From assembly GCF_014203705.1 (NCBI RefSeq), contig NZ_JACHJR010000001.1:3038001-3102000 (forward strand): a stretch of DNA of 64,000 bases, written 5' to 3'. Source of the DNA: Kitasatospora gansuensis. GTDB taxonomy: Bacteria; Actinomycetota; Actinomycetes; Streptomycetales; Streptomycetaceae. The position numbers and the translations under genes are program-made. The notes beneath the pieces are model-generated. The model was not told the DNA's origin and ran no database searches. It worked only from the letters and a program-made list of their open reading frames with translations. Below are positions 8,893-18,809 of the stretch, in pieces (within the stretch, counting starts at the first letter, position 1; each line of letters begins with the position of its first letter).

Positions 8893-9373
8893 CGGCGTCC
8901 CGGGGCGGCGAATACTCGCCAGTGGCGTGAAATTGCCAGCAACCGTGCGTGACAACGGCCCCGGTTGAATTGGGTCGATGGCCCCCAAATTCCCTGTTGA
9001 GCTCAACAAAGCGGTAGTGTCCGATTATCGGACATGCAATTGCACTGGACATTGCCCGTGATAACCGTCATAACGGACACCGGGTCTACGCGCATCACAT
9101 CATCGAACGCGCGAACGGTCTGTCCAGATACCGGAGTTACGAAGTTCGGGTTACGGACGCGTGAACACGGTTTGGGGCTCTATGTCCGCTTTTGACGGTA
9201 TCGCTGAGCGCTTGTCAAGGTGTCTGGAACTACGAAGTGGTTGACATTCCAACACGAACCAAGAAATGCACGGCCAGCAACTGGGGAACTCTTGACGTTC
9301 GATAAACGACTTGCAAGAGTCCGTGCGATCACCTTTTTGCAGCCGCTACACCCCGGGCGGGAGCTCCAGCACC
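8893..9373. promoter_or_regulatory. Promoter/regulatory region of the plus-strand peptide importer
   Basis: A 480-bp region of lower GC without a gene. It contains a perfect palindrome TGTCCGA-TTA-TCGGACA at 9018-9034 and further TGTCYG/CGGACA boxes at 9074-9079, 9183-9188 and 9221-9226. TTGACA and TTGACG hexamers occur near 9241 and 9292 but I see no convincing -10 at proper spacing. Similar boxes occur upstream of the minus-strand importers (27491-27551), suggesting a shared regulator. Confidence 0.55.
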
Positions 9374-10399
9374 ATGACTAACCCCACCAAGGCCCCCGAG
9401 GCCGACGAACTCGGAACGGCCGACACCCTCGCGCCGACCGACGACGCGTCGGCTCCGGTCTTCCGCGGGCTCTCGCCCGGCAAGCTGATGTGGCGTCGCT
9501 TCCTGCGCGACCGCACCGGCGTGGTCAGTGCCGCCATCGTGCTGATGTTCATCCTGATCGCCGTCTGCGCGCCGCTGATCTCGATGATCTACGGCAAGGA
9601 CCCGACCACCACGTACGGCCAGAACAGCCCCGACCTGCTGACCGACTCCGGTCTGCCGGTGGGGCCCAACGGCGGGATCAGCGCCGACTTCTGGTTCGGC
9701 CTGGAGCCCGGCCTCGGCCGGGACGTGTTCATGCAGCTGGTCTACGGCATCCGCACCTCGCTGCTGATCGCCTTCCTGACCTCGCTGCTGACCACCGTCC
9801 TCGGTGTGGCGATCGGCATCGCGGCCGGCTACCTCGGCGGCAAGACCGACTACTTCATCGGCCGCATCATCGACGTGCTGATGTCGTTCCCGTCGCAGAT
9901 CTTCCTGATCGCGACCATGCCGGTGGTGATCAGCCTGCTGGTGGCCAGCGACGAGGCGCAGCCGGTCTGGCTGCCGTTCGTGGCCGTGACCATCGTGCTC
10001 TCGCTGCTCGGCTGGATGGGCCTGGCCCGCATCCTCCGCGCGACCACGCTGTCGCTGCGCGAGCGGGAGTTCATCGAGGCGGCCAAGGTGACCGGGGCCT
10101 CGCCGTTCCGGATCATCTTCAAGGAGCTGCTGCCCAACCTGTGGACGCCGATCCTGGTGCAGTCCACGCTGGCGCTGCCGGCGTTCGTGACCGCCGAGGC
10201 CGGTCTGTCCTACCTGGGCGTCGGCGTCACCGAGCCGACCCCGGACTGGGGCCGGATGATCGCGATCGCGGCCGACTACCTGCGCACCGACGTGACGTTC
10301 CTGCTCTTCCCCGGCCTGGCGATGGTGCTGTTCGTCCTCGCCTTCAACCTGCTCGGGGACTCCGTCCGCGACGCCTTCGACCCGAAGACGAAGCGATGA
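9374..10399 (+). CDS. Peptide ABC transporter permease, DppC/OppC type (cluster 1)
   Basis: Membrane subunit (341 aa) of a peptide importer. An N-terminal cytosolic stretch of about 45 residues precedes the first membrane helix; OppC_N and the BPD_transp_1 domain follow. The EAA loop is visible in EFIEAAKVTGASPFRIIFKE, and the C-terminal SVRDAFDPKTK is typical of DppC. ATG 9374 is preceded by CGGGAG; an upstream in-frame ATG at 9311 lacks a site. First gene of the cluster permease(C), binding protein, permease(B), ATPase, ATPase. Here the C-type permease comes first, unlike clusters 2 and 3. Confidence 0.93.
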   Translation: MTNPTKAPEADELGTADTLAPTDDASAPVFRGLSPGKLMWRRFLRDRTGVVSAAIVLMFILIAVCAPLISMIYGKDPTTTYGQNSPDLLTDSGLPVGPNGGISADFWFGLEPGLGRDVFMQLVYGIRTSLLIAFLTSLLTTVLGVAIGIAAGYLGGKTDYFIGRIIDVLMSFPSQIFLIATMPVVISLLVASDEAQPVWLPFVAVTIVLSLLGWMGLARILRATTLSLREREFIEAAKVTGASPFRIIFKELLPNLWTPILVQSTLALPAFVTAEAGLSYLGVGVTEPTPDWGRMIAIAADYLRTDVTFLLFPGLAMVLFVLAFNLLGDSVRDAFDPKTKR

Positions 10400-10511
10400 C
10401 CTTCACCGGTCGTCGGTGAGCCGCGCACACAGACCCACAGACTCCGGGGGGATCGGCATGCCCGCCCCGGGCAACCCACCACCTATCTGGCACTCAACAG
10501 GCAGGAAGAAC

Positions 10512-12278
10512 ATGAACGTTCGTAAGTCACGGCAGCTCGCCGCGGCCGTCATGGTTGTCGGGGCCCTCACCGTCACCACCGCGTGCTCCAGCGGCAACAG
10601 CAACGGTGGCAGCAAGCCGGCGGCTTCGAAGTCCAAGGTCGAGGCCACCGCGATCACCGTCGGCACCGCCGCCGACTCGGTCGGCCCGGCCGTCGCGGAG
10701 CCCGGTGCGAAGAAGGGCGGCACGGTCAACATGATCGACCGCGACGACTTCTCGCACCTGGACCCGGCCCAGGTCTACATGAACTACAACAGCGAGGTCT
10801 CGCTGCTGCTCACCCGCCAGCTGACGGGCTACAAGCTCCAGGCCGACGGCACCTCCAAGCTGGTCGGTGACCTCGCCACCGACACCGGCACCACCACCGA
10901 TGGTGGCAAGACCTGGAAGTTCACCCTGAAGGACGGGGTGAAGTGGCAGGACGGCACCCCGATCACCTCGGCGGACGTCAAGTACTCGATCGAGCGCACC
11001 TTCGCGCCGTTCATCAAGTCCGGTCCGACCTACATCCAGACCTGGCTGACCAACGACAAGTACCGCGAGGCGTACCCGGGCCCGTACGAGGGCAAGGAGC
11101 TGGACGCGGTCCAGACCCCGGACGCCAAGACGGTCGTCTTCAACTTCAAGGACGTCCACCCGGACGCCAACTTCACCGTCGCCATGACCGGCTACGGCGT
11201 CGTGCCGAAGGCCCAGGACACCAAGGAGGCCTACGACAAGAAGCCGTTCTCCTCCGGTCCGTACCAGATCGCCGAGCACGTCACCGACAAGTCGCTCGAC
11301 CTGGTCCGCAACCCCAACTGGGACCCGGCCAGCGACCCGATCCGGAACGCGTACCCGGACAAGTGGCACATGGAGTTCGGCGTCCAGTCGCAGCAGTCGA
11401 CCGAGCGCTTCATCGCCGACAACGGTGCTGACAAGACGACCTTCAGCTTCCACAACCAGGTCCACCCCACCTTCATCGACAAGGTGAAGGGTGACGCGAC
11501 GCTCAAGCCGCGCACGCTCGAGGGCCTGACCCCGTACGTGGACTACTACTACATCAACAACAGCCGCATCAAGGACCAGAAGGTCCGCGAGGCGCTGGTC
11601 CGCGCGTTCCCGCACCAGCAGACCCGCCAGCTCCAGGGCGGCACCAGCTACGGTGACTACGCCACCAGCTACACCAGCCCGACCGTCCTCGGCTACGAGG
11701 CGAACGACCAGTACGACATCCTCAAGAAGCCCGAGGGTGACCCGGAGGCGGCCAAGAAGCTGCTCGCCGACGCCGGCGCGACCGGTCAGACGATCGTCTA
11801 CGCGTTCAACAACACCCCGCTGCAGCAGAAGGTCACCGAGGCGATCCGTATCGCCCTGGAGAAGGCCGGCTTCAAGTTCGTCCCGAAGCCGCTCGACTCC
11901 AAGACCTACTACGACGCCATCGGCCTCATCAACAACGAGTACGACCTGTACTGGGGTGGCTGGGGCGCCGACTGGCCGACCGGTTACACCTCGCTCCAGC
12001 CCGTCTGGGCCGGTAGCGCGATCGCTGACGGTGCGTCCAACTACGCGCACGTCAACGACGAGGCCATCAACAAGGCCATGGACGACGCGGTGAAGATCGC
12101 CGACCCGGTCGCCCAGGGCAAGGCGTGGGCCGCGATCGACAAGCAGCTCCAGGCGAAGGCCTACTCGATCCCGGACGTCTACCAGCGCTCGCTCAGCCTG
12201 TACGGCTCGGGCCTCGGCGGCGTGAAGTTCGACAGCCTGTTCGGCCTGCAGTACCCGCTGAACATCTACGTCAAGTAG
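10512..12278 (+). CDS. Peptide ABC transporter substrate-binding lipoprotein (cluster 1)
   Basis: Extracellular solute receptor of family SBP_bac_5 (588 aa). The signal peptide ends in the lipobox VTTAC (Cys near residue 25), so the mature protein is lipid-anchored outside the membrane. It captures peptides or similar ligands for the flanking permeases. AGGAAG at 10502-10507 precedes ATG 10512. It is clearly divergent from the two binding proteins of clusters 2 and 3: it lacks their FSYQS..EPQNPLQPAN opening. A stable hairpin follows the gene, which would favour higher expression of the receptor than of the membrane parts. Whether it binds a developmental peptide such as the BldK signal cannot be told from sequence. 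Confidence 0.94.
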   Translation: MNVRKSRQLAAAVMVVGALTVTTACSSGNSNGGSKPAASKSKVEATAITVGTAADSVGPAVAEPGAKKGGTVNMIDRDDFSHLDPAQVYMNYNSEVSLLLTRQLTGYKLQADGTSKLVGDLATDTGTTTDGGKTWKFTLKDGVKWQDGTPITSADVKYSIERTFAPFIKSGPTYIQTWLTNDKYREAYPGPYEGKELDAVQTPDAKTVVFNFKDVHPDANFTVAMTGYGVVPKAQDTKEAYDKKPFSSGPYQIAEHVTDKSLDLVRNPNWDPASDPIRNAYPDKWHMEFGVQSQQSTERFIADNGADKTTFSFHNQVHPTFIDKVKGDATLKPRTLEGLTPYVDYYYINNSRIKDQKVREALVRAFPHQQTRQLQGGTSYGDYATSYTSPTVLGYEANDQYDILKKPEGDPEAAKKLLADAGATGQTIVYAFNNTPLQQKVTEAIRIALEKAGFKFVPKPLDSKTYYDAIGLINNEYDLYWGGWGADWPTGYTSLQPVWAGSAIADGASNYAHVNDEAINKAMDDAVKIADPVAQGKAWAAIDKQLQAKAYSIPDVYQRSLSLYGSGLGGVKFDSLFGLQYPLNIYVK

Positions 12279-12301
12279 TCATCGCCCAGCGGTAGTTCCA
12301 T

Positions 12302-12340
12302 GGGGCGCCGGTCTCGCACATCCCCGAGTACCGGCGCCCC
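12302..12340 (+). terminator. Intra-operon hairpin after the binding-protein gene (cluster 1)
   Basis: Perfect 11-bp stem GGGGCGCCGGT with a 17-nt loop, between the binding-protein stop (12278) and the permease start (12421). No U-tract. Likely a partial terminator or RNA-stabilising stem. Confidence 0.7.
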
Positions 12341-12420
12341 GTGGTCCGGCCATCGCCCCACCCGCCCTGCTCCGCCCACCGCACTCGCAGCCGGCGCCCC
12401 GACCAGGAGAGCCCGACCCC

Positions 12421-13398
12421 ATGCTCCGTTTCCTCGTCCGCCGTTCCCTCGGCGCACTCGTCATCCTGCTGATCATCAGCATGGTCACCTTCGCGCTGTT
12501 CTTCGCCATTCCGGCGGACCCGGCGCGCCTCTCCTGCGGCAAGGTCTGCACGCCCGAGAACCTCGCCCTGATCAAGCACAGCATGGGGCTCGACGAGTCG
12601 ACGGCCATGCAGTTCTGGCACTGGTTCAGCGGGATCTTCACCGGCCGTGACTTCTCCGCCGGCCACTGCGACGCCCCCTGCTTCGGTTACTCCTTCGTCA
12701 AGCAGGAGATGATCACCGACGTCCTGCTGGACCGCTTCCCGACCACGCTGTCGCTGACCGTCGGCTCGGTCATCGTCTTCCTGATCTTCGGTATCGGCAC
12801 CGGCATGCTGGCCGCCCACAAGCAGGGCAAGGCCGCCGACAAGATCGCCAGCGCCGCCTCGCTGATCGCCTCCTCGATGCAGATCTACGTGGCCGGCCCG
12901 CTCGCCCTGGTGATCTTCGTCTACTCCACCGACTGGCTGAAGCAGCCGAGTTACACCCCGATCACCGAGGACCCGATCGGCTGGTTCACCGGCCTGCTGG
13001 TCCCGTGGATCGTGCTCTCGCTGATCTGGACCGCCAACTACACCCGCATGACGCGCTCCTCCATGGTCGAGCAGCTGTCCGAGGACTTCGTCCGGACCGC
13101 GCGGGCCAAGGGCATGTCGGGCCGTTCGGTCTTCCTCCGGTTCGCCTGGCGCGGCGCGATGGGCACCATCGTCACCGTCTTCGGCATCGACCTCGGCGTC
13201 CTGCTCGGCGGTGCGATCATCACCGAGACCACCTTCGGTCTGCACGGCCTCGGCCAGCTCGCGATCGGCGCGTACGTCGACTCCGACCTGTCGATGCTGG
13301 TCGGTGTCACCATGGTGGCCGCCACCCTGATCGTGGTCTTCAACATCATCGTGGACGCCGCGTACGCCCTGATCGACCCGCGCATCCGTCTGGCCTGA
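12421..13398 (+). CDS. Peptide ABC transporter permease, DppB/OppB type (cluster 1)
   Basis: Membrane subunit (325 aa) with the DppB hallmark N-terminus MLRFLVRRSLGALVILLIIS, a large first extracellular loop, and an EAA loop in EDFVRTARAKGMSGRSVFLR. It ends ALIDPRIRLA, as DppB proteins do. The first loop carries four cysteines (SCGKVC and GHCDAPC), absent from the DppB proteins of clusters 2 and 3, which may form extracellular disulfides. Pairs with the DppC-type permease at 9374. Confidence 0.93.
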   Translation: MLRFLVRRSLGALVILLIISMVTFALFFAIPADPARLSCGKVCTPENLALIKHSMGLDESTAMQFWHWFSGIFTGRDFSAGHCDAPCFGYSFVKQEMITDVLLDRFPTTLSLTVGSVIVFLIFGIGTGMLAAHKQGKAADKIASAASLIASSMQIYVAGPLALVIFVYSTDWLKQPSYTPITEDPIGWFTGLLVPWIVLSLIWTANYTRMTRSSMVEQLSEDFVRTARAKGMSGRSVFLRFAWRGAMGTIVTVFGIDLGVLLGGAIITETTFGLHGLGQLAIGAYVDSDLSMLVGVTMVAATLIVVFNIIVDAAYALIDPRIRLA

Positions 13399-13462
13399 CG
13401 GCCGACACCCCTGGCCGTTCCAGCCCGCCCGACCTCACGTACCACACCGAGGAGCCCCGTCC

Positions 13463-14539
13463 ATGACCCCCCTGGCCAAGCCCGAGGAGGCGGCCGCCGA
13501 CCGCGGCGGCAGCAGCAGCACGCCCTTCCTCTCCGTCCGTGACCTCTCGGTCCGCTTCAGCACCGAGGACGGCGTGGTCCGGGCGGTGGACAACCTGTCC
13601 TTCCAGGTCGAGCCGGGCACCACGCTCGGCATCGTGGGTGAGTCCGGCTCCGGGAAGTCGGTGACCAACCTGGCCGTGCTCGGTCTGCACAACCCGGACA
13701 GCACCGAGATCACCGGCTCGATCAAGCTGGCCGGCCAGGAGCTGGTGGGCGCCCCGGTCAAGGAGCTGGAGAAGCTCCGCGGCAGCACCATGGCGATGAT
13801 CTTCCAGGACCCGCTGACCGCGCTGTCGCCGTTCCACACCATCGGCAAGCAGATCGGCGAGACCTTCCGGAAGCACACGGGCGCCAGCAAGAAGGAAGCC
13901 CGCGACCGCTCGATCGAGATGCTCACCAAGGTCGGCATCCCGCAGCCGACCACTCGGGTGGACGACTACCCGCACCAGTTCTCCGGCGGTATGCGCCAGC
14001 GCGCGATGATCGCCATGTCGCTGGTCTGCAACCCGAAGCTGGTCATCGCGGACGAGCCGACCACCGCGCTGGACGTCACCGTCCAGGCCCAGATCCTCGA
14101 CCTGCTCAAGGACCTCCAGCAGGAGATGGGCACCGCGATCATCCTGATCACCCACGACCTCGGTGTGGTGGCCAAGACCGCGCAGGACATCATGGTGATG
14201 TACGCGGGCCGGGCGGTCGAGCGCGGCACCGTGCGCGAGGTGCTGAAGAACCCTCAGCACCCGTACACCTGGGGCCTGCTGTCCTCGATGCCCAGCCTCA
14301 CCGGCCCGGTGGACGTGCCGCTCCGGCCGGTCCGGGGCACCCCGCCCAGCCTGATCAACCTGCCCACCGGCTGCCCGTTCAACCCGCGCTGCGACCACCG
14401 GGAGCAGGTGGTCGGCGGCAAGTGCACCACCGAGCGTCCGCCGCTCGCCCCGGAGACCGGGCACGCCACCGCCTGCCACCTGTCCGTTGGACAGAAGCAG
14501 AGCATCTTCATCGACCAGATCCAGCCCCGACTCGGCTGA
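13463..14539 (+). CDS. Peptide ABC transporter ATP-binding protein, DppD/OppD type (cluster 1)
   Basis: ATPase (358 aa) with Walker A GESGSGKS (59-66), signature FSGGMRQR (173-180) and Walker B LVIADEPT (193-200), followed by the oligopeptide-transporter C-terminal domain with the conserved cysteine pattern GCPFNPRC...C...C that in this family binds a 4Fe-4S cluster. A 22-residue unstructured N-terminus precedes the domain. The ribosome site GAGGAG lies at 13450-13455. Works with the next gene as a heterodimeric ATPase. Confidence 0.94.
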   Translation: MTPLAKPEEAAADRGGSSSTPFLSVRDLSVRFSTEDGVVRAVDNLSFQVEPGTTLGIVGESGSGKSVTNLAVLGLHNPDSTEITGSIKLAGQELVGAPVKELEKLRGSTMAMIFQDPLTALSPFHTIGKQIGETFRKHTGASKKEARDRSIEMLTKVGIPQPTTRVDDYPHQFSGGMRQRAMIAMSLVCNPKLVIADEPTTALDVTVQAQILDLLKDLQQEMGTAIILITHDLGVVAKTAQDIMVMYAGRAVERGTVREVLKNPQHPYTWGLLSSMPSLTGPVDVPLRPVRGTPPSLINLPTGCPFNPRCDHREQVVGGKCTTERPPLAPETGHATACHLSVGQKQSIFIDQIQPRLG

Positions 14540-14555
14540 GAGGGACGGCGACACC

Positions 14556-15623
14556 ATGAGCAACGAACTGACCCTCGACAAGCCCGACGCGACCCCCGCC
14601 ACCGGTGACCCGCTGCTCCAGCTCTCCGGAGTGAAGAAGCACTTCCCGGTGATGGACGGTCTGCTGTTCAAGCGTCAGGTCGGCGCGGTCCACGCGGTGG
14701 ACGGCATCGACCTCGACGTGTACGCCAACGAGTCGGTCGGCCTGGTCGGCGAGTCCGGCTGCGGCAAGTCGACCCTCGGCCGGGTGGTCACCCGCCTGCT
14801 GGAGCCGACCGACGGCAAGCTCACCTACGCGGGCCAGGACATCACGCACGCCTCGCGCAAGCAGCTGGCGCCGATCCGGTCCGAGATCCAGATGATCTTC
14901 CAGGACCCGTACTCCTCGCTGAACCCGCGGCAGACCGTCGGTGCCATCATCGGCGCGCCGATGGAGATCAACGGGATCAACCCCAAGGGCGGCGTCCAGA
15001 ACCGGGTGCAGGAGCTGCTGGAGACCGTCGGTCTCAACCCGGAGCACTACAACCGCTTCCCGCACGAGTTCTCCGGCGGTCAGCGCCAGCGCATCGGCGT
15101 GGCCCGCGCGCTCTCGCTGAGCCCGAAGCTGATCGTGGCCGACGAGCCGGTCTCCGCGCTCGACGTCTCGATCCAGGCCCAGGTGGTCAACCTGCTGCAG
15201 CAGCTGCAGAAGGACCTGGGCATCGCCTTCCTGTTCATCGCGCACGACCTCTCGATCGTCCGGCACTTCTCGCAGCGCGTCGCGGTGATGTACCTGGGCA
15301 AGATCGTCGAGATCGCGGACCGCAAGTCGCTGTACGAGAGCCCCCGGCACCCGTACACCCACGCGCTGCTCTCCGCCGTGCCCGAGGCCGACCCGGACGA
15401 CGTCCGCGAGCGGATCCGGCTGGTCGGTGACGTCCCGTCGCCGATCAACCCGCCCTCCGGCTGCCGGTTCCGTACCCGTTGCTGGAAGGCGCAGGACAAG
15501 TGCGCCACCGAGGAGCCGCCGCTGGTGCAGCTCTCCGGGAACCAGGCCGGCCACCTGACGGCCTGCCACTTCCCGGAGGACGGCAGCACCACCGCCGTCC
15601 CGGAGCCCCGGACCGCCGAGTAG
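14556..15623 (+). CDS. Peptide ABC transporter ATP-binding protein, DppF/OppF type (cluster 1)
   Basis: Second ATPase (355 aa): Walker A GESGCGKS, signature FSGGQRQR, Walker [13 protein letters not shown], then the GCRFRTRC cysteine motif of the C-terminal domain. ATG 14556 follows GAGAGGGA; an earlier in-frame ATG at 14487 lies inside the preceding gene and is unlikely. Last gene of the plus-strand importer, closed by a strong bidirectional terminator. Confidence 0.94.
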   Translation: MSNELTLDKPDATPATGDPLLQLSGVKKHFPVMDGLLFKRQVGAVHAVDGIDLDVYANESVGLVGESGCGKSTLGRVVTRLLEPTDGKLTYAGQDITHASRKQLAPIRSEIQMIFQDPYSSLNPRQTVGAIIGAPMEINGINPKGGVQNRVQELLETVGLNPEHYNRFPHEFSGGQRQRIGVARALSLSPKLIVADEPVSALDVSIQAQVVNLLQQLQKDLGIAFLFIAHDLSIVRHFSQRVAVMYLGKIVEIADRKSLYESPRHPYTHALLSAVPEADPDDVRERIRLVGDVPSPINPPSGCRFRTRCWKAQDKCATEEPPLVQLSGNQAGHLTACHFPEDGSTTAVPEPRTAE

Positions 15624-15629
15624 CTGTCA

Positions 15630-15666
15630 GACGAATGGGCCGCCCCGATGGGGCGGCCCATTCGTC
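15630..15666. terminator. Bidirectional terminator between clusters 1 and 2
   Basis: Perfect 17-bp stem (GACGAATGGGCCGCCCC and complement) with a 3-nt loop and T residues on the plus side. It serves the convergent ATPase genes of clusters 1 and 2; the minus-strand stop codon at 15665-15667 overlaps it. Confidence 0.93.
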
Positions 15667-16756
15667 ATTTCTCCAGATCCACTTCTCGCTCGGCGGCGAA
15701 GTGACAAGCCGAGTCGTGCGCCGCGAGCTCCCGCAGCCACTCCCGCGCCATCAGCGCCGGCACCTCCTCCGCGCACTTCGGCTGCGCCTTCCAGCACCGG
15801 GTGCGGAACCGGCAGCCGCTCGGCGGGTTGGCCGGTGACGGGACGTCACCCACCAGCACGATCCGGTCCCGGTCGGCCCGGGCCGCCGGGTCGGGCACCG
15901 GCACGGCCGACAGCAGCGCCTGGGTGTACGGGTGGGTGGCGTGGTCGTAGATCTCCAGATCGGTGCCGATCTCCACGATCTTGCCGAGGTACATCACGCC
16001 GACCCGGTCGGAGATGTGCCGGACGATCGAGAGGTCGTGCGCAATGAACATGTACGACAGCTCGAAGTCGCTCTGCAGCTGCTCCAGCAGGTTGATCACC
16101 TGAGCCTGCACCGAGACGTCCAGCGCGGAGACCGGCTCGTCACAGATGATGATCTCCGGCTTGAGCGCCAGACCACGGGCGATGCCGATCCGCTGGCGCT
16201 GACCGCCGGAGAACTGGTGCGGGTACCGGTTGATGTACTCCGGGTTGAGGCCCACGACGTCCAGCAGGTCCTGCACGGCCTTGCGCCGGTCACCCTTCGG
16301 CGCCACCTCCGGGTGGATCTCGTACGGCTCGCCGATGATGTCGCCCACCGTCATCCGGGGGTTCAGCGAGGTGTACGGGTCCTGGAACACCATCTGGATG
16401 TTGCGCCGCACCGCCTTGAGGCCGGCCCCGCTCAGCCGGGAGATCTCCTCCCCCTTGTAGCGGACCGACCCACCCGTGGCGGGCTCCAGGTTCATCAGCA
16501 CCTTGGCCAGGGTGGACTTGCCACAGCCCGACTCGCCGACGATGCCCAGCGTCTCACCCTGCATCAGGTCGAAGGAGACCCCGTCGACCGCCTTGACCGC
16601 GCCGACCTGCCGCCGGAACAGGATGCCCTTGGTGAGCGGGAAGTGCTTGACCAGGTCGCGCACCTCCAGGATCGGCTCGCCCTTCGGCACCTCCTGCTGG
16701 AAGGCCACTTCCTCGGGCACCGTGGTGCCGATCGCACTCGCGCCGTTAGGCGTCAT
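15665..16756 (-). CDS. Peptide ABC transporter ATP-binding protein, DppF/OppF type (cluster 2)
   Basis: ATPase (363 aa): Walker [10 protein letters not shown], signature FSGGQRQR, Walker [13 protein letters not shown], cysteine motif GCRFRTRCW near the end. Start at ATG 16756 (MTPNGAS) because GGAG lies 7 nt upstream; a longer frame to 16786 has no site. The start overlaps the end of the DppD gene by 11 bp. A core of roughly 100 residues, from [12 protein letters not shown] to [10 protein letters not shown], is identical in sequence to the cluster 3 protein at 21580, which indicates recent duplication or gene conversion. Last gene of the long minus-strand array. Confidence 0.94.
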   Translation of the reverse strand: MTPNGASAIGTTVPEEVAFQQEVPKGEPILEVRDLVKHFPLTKGILFRRQVGAVKAVDGVSFDLMQGETLGIVGESGCGKSTLAKVLMNLEPATGGSVRYKGEEISRLSGAGLKAVRRNIQMVFQDPYTSLNPRMTVGDIIGEPYEIHPEVAPKGDRRKAVQDLLDVVGLNPEYINRYPHQFSGGQRQRIGIARGLALKPEIIICDEPVSALDVSVQAQVINLLEQLQSDFELSYMFIAHDLSIVRHISDRVGVMYLGKIVEIGTDLEIYDHATHPYTQALLSAVPVPDPAARADRDRIVLVGDVPSPANPPSGCRFRTRCWKAQPKCAEEVPALMAREWLRELAAHDSACHFAAEREVDLEK

Positions 16757-17798
16757 CGAGGGTCTCCTTCCAGAAGAAGCAGGCACTCTGCCGCCCCGTC
16801 AGCTCCGCGCCGTCGGGCCCGGTGACCTGGAACAGCTTCGGCACCTCCTGACGGCAGATCTCCTGGGCCCGGGGGCAGCGCGGGTTGAACGCGCAGCCCG
16901 GCGGGATCCGCAGCAGGTTGGGCGGCAGGCCCTTGATCGCGTAGAGCTCCTGGCCCTTCTGGTCCAGGCGCGGGATCGAGTCCAGCAGCCCCCGGGTGTA
17001 CGGGTGCGCCGGTTTGGCGTACAGCTCGTGCACCGGGGCGGTCTCGACGATCCGCCCCGCGTACATCACGGCGATCTTGTCGGCCACGTCGGCGACCACG
17101 CCGAGGTCGTGGGTGATCAGGATCAGACCCATGTGGTACTCGGCCTGCAGCTCCGCCAGCAGGTCCATCACCTGGGCCTGCACCGTCACGTCCAGCGCCG
17201 TGGTGGGCTCGTCCGCGATGATCAGGTCGGGCTCCAGGGCCAGCGCCATCGCGATCATGATCCGCTGGCGCATGCCGCCGGAGAACTGGTGCGGGTAGTC
17301 CCCCACCCGCTCCTTGGCGGCGGGGATCCGGACCCGGTCCATCAGCTCGATCGCCTTGGCCTTGGCGTCCTTGCGCGAAGTCCCGTGGTGGGCGCGGAAC
17401 ATCTCGCCGAGCTGGAAGCCGACGCTGAGCACCGGGTTGAGCGAGGACAGCGCGTCCTGGAAGATCATCGCGATCTTCTGACCGCGGATCTTCCGTCGGC
17501 TCTCCTTGTCCATGGTCAGCATGTCCTGACCGCGGTAGCGGATCTCGCCCTGCGGGATCCGGGCCGGCGGCATGTCCAGGATGCCCATGATGGCCTGCGC
17601 GGTGACGGACTTGCCGGAGCCCGACTCGCCCAGCACCGCCAGGGTCTCGCCCGCGCTGACGCTGTAGTTGACCCCGTTGACCGCCTTGACCAGGCCGTCC
17701 CGGGTCTTGAACTCCACGTGCAGGTCCCGGACGTCGAGCAACGGACCCTCGTAGGGCGCCTGTCGGGCGGGCTTGCCGGTGTCGACCGCTGTACTCAT
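16746..17798 (-). CDS. Peptide ABC transporter ATP-binding protein, DppD/OppD type (cluster 2)
   Basis: ATPase (350 aa): Walker A GESGSGKS, signature FSGGMRQR, Walker [14 protein letters not shown]-terminal cysteine region GCAFNPRC...C...C. Long segments are identical to the cluster 3 paralogue, for example around [27 protein letters not shown] precedes ATG 17798. Overlaps the next gene (DppF type) and sits 13 bp after the permease gene. Confidence 0.94.
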   Translation of the reverse strand: MSTAVDTGKPARQAPYEGPLLDVRDLHVEFKTRDGLVKAVNGVNYSVSAGETLAVLGESGSGKSVTAQAIMGILDMPPARIPQGEIRYRGQDMLTMDKESRRKIRGQKIAMIFQDALSSLNPVLSVGFQLGEMFRAHHGTSRKDAKAKAIELMDRVRIPAAKERVGDYPHQFSGGMRQRIMIAMALALEPDLIIADEPTTALDVTVQAQVMDLLAELQAEYHMGLILITHDLGVVADVADKIAVMYAGRIVETAPVHELYAKPAHPYTRGLLDSIPRLDQKGQELYAIKGLPPNLLRIPPGCAFNPRCPRAQEICRQEVPKLFQVTGPDGAELTGRQSACFFWKETLDDA

Positions 17799-17810
17799 CA
17801 GAGCCCTCTC

Positions 17811-18809
17811 TCAGCGCAGCTTCGGGTCGAGGGCGTCACGCACGGCGTCGCCCATCATGATGAAGGCCAGCACGGTGACGGACAGCGCGGCGGCCGGGAA
17901 GAACAGCGCGAACGGGGCGGTGCGGATCACCTTCTGGGCCGAGGAGATGTCCACGCCCCAGGAGATGGTCGGGTCCTGCAGACCGATGCCCAGGAAGCTC
18001 AGCGTCGCCTCGGCGGTGATGTACCCGCCGAGCGCGATGGTGGCCACCACGATCACCGGGGCGATCGCGTTCGGCAGGATGTGCCGGAACATCAGCCGGT
18101 TGGTCCCCGCGCCGAGGGCGCGGCCCGCCACCACGTAGTCGGCCTGTTTGACCGTCAGCACCGCACCGCGCATCACGCGGGCGATCTGGGTCCAGCCCAG
18201 GAAGGCCAGCGCGACCACCACGCTCCAGACCGTGCGGGTGGTGAAGGCGTTCAGCAGCACCAGCGCGCCGAGCAGCAGCGGGATGCCGAAGAAGATGTCC
18301 ACGATCCGGGAGATGATCGCGTCCACCCAGCCGCCGAAGTACCCGGCCAGCATGCCCGCCAGACCACCCGTCACGGTGACCGCCAAGGTCACGCAGACGC
18401 CGACGATGATCGAGGCGCGGGCGCCGTACAGCACCCGGGCGTAGATCGAGCGGCCCTGGCCGTCGTAGCCGAACCAGCCGGCGCCGAAGATGTCGGCCCA
18501 GTCCGGCTTGCGCAGGTAGTTGTGGACCAGGTCGGCCTGGCGCGGGTCGGCGTTGGTGAACAGGCCGGGGAAGGCCGCGATGATCACCAGCAGCACGATC
18601 AGCACCGCGGAGATCAGGAAGATCGGCCGCCGCCGGAGATCGCGCCAGGCGTCGCCCCAGAGGCTGCGGGCCTCCTCGCGCTTCGCCGGGTCCGGTTCCA
18701 TCAAGGTGTCCTGCTCGACCAGCAGGCCCTGACTGCCCGCGTAGTCCAGGTGACTGCTGACGGCCGGCGGGAGCGGCTTCGGATCGTTCTCGTCGTGCAC
18801 GTCAGGCAT
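17811..18809 (-). CDS. Peptide ABC transporter permease, DppC/OppC type (cluster 2)
   Basis: Membrane subunit (332 aa): charged N-terminus of about 65 residues, OppC_N region RRRPIFLISAVLIVLL, EAA loop ADYVVAGRALGAGTNRLMF, and the family ending GDAVRDALDPKLR. ATG 18809 overlaps the stop of the DppB gene by 8 bp. Closely related to the cluster 3 permease; the N-terminal tail is the most divergent part. Confidence 0.93.
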   Translation of the reverse strand: MPDVHDENDPKPLPPAVSSHLDYAGSQGLLVEQDTLMEPDPAKREEARSLWGDAWRDLRRRPIFLISAVLIVLLVIIAAFPGLFTNADPRQADLVHNYLRKPDWADIFGAGWFGYDGQGRSIYARVLYGARASIIVGVCVTLAVTVTGGLAGMLAGYFGGWVDAIISRIVDIFFGIPLLLGALVLLNAFTTRTVWSVVVALAFLGWTQIARVMRGAVLTVKQADYVVAGRALGAGTNRLMFRHILPNAIAPVIVVATIALGGYITAEATLSFLGIGLQDPTISWGVDISSAQKVIRTAPFALFFPAAALSVTVLAFIMMGDAVRDALDPKLR

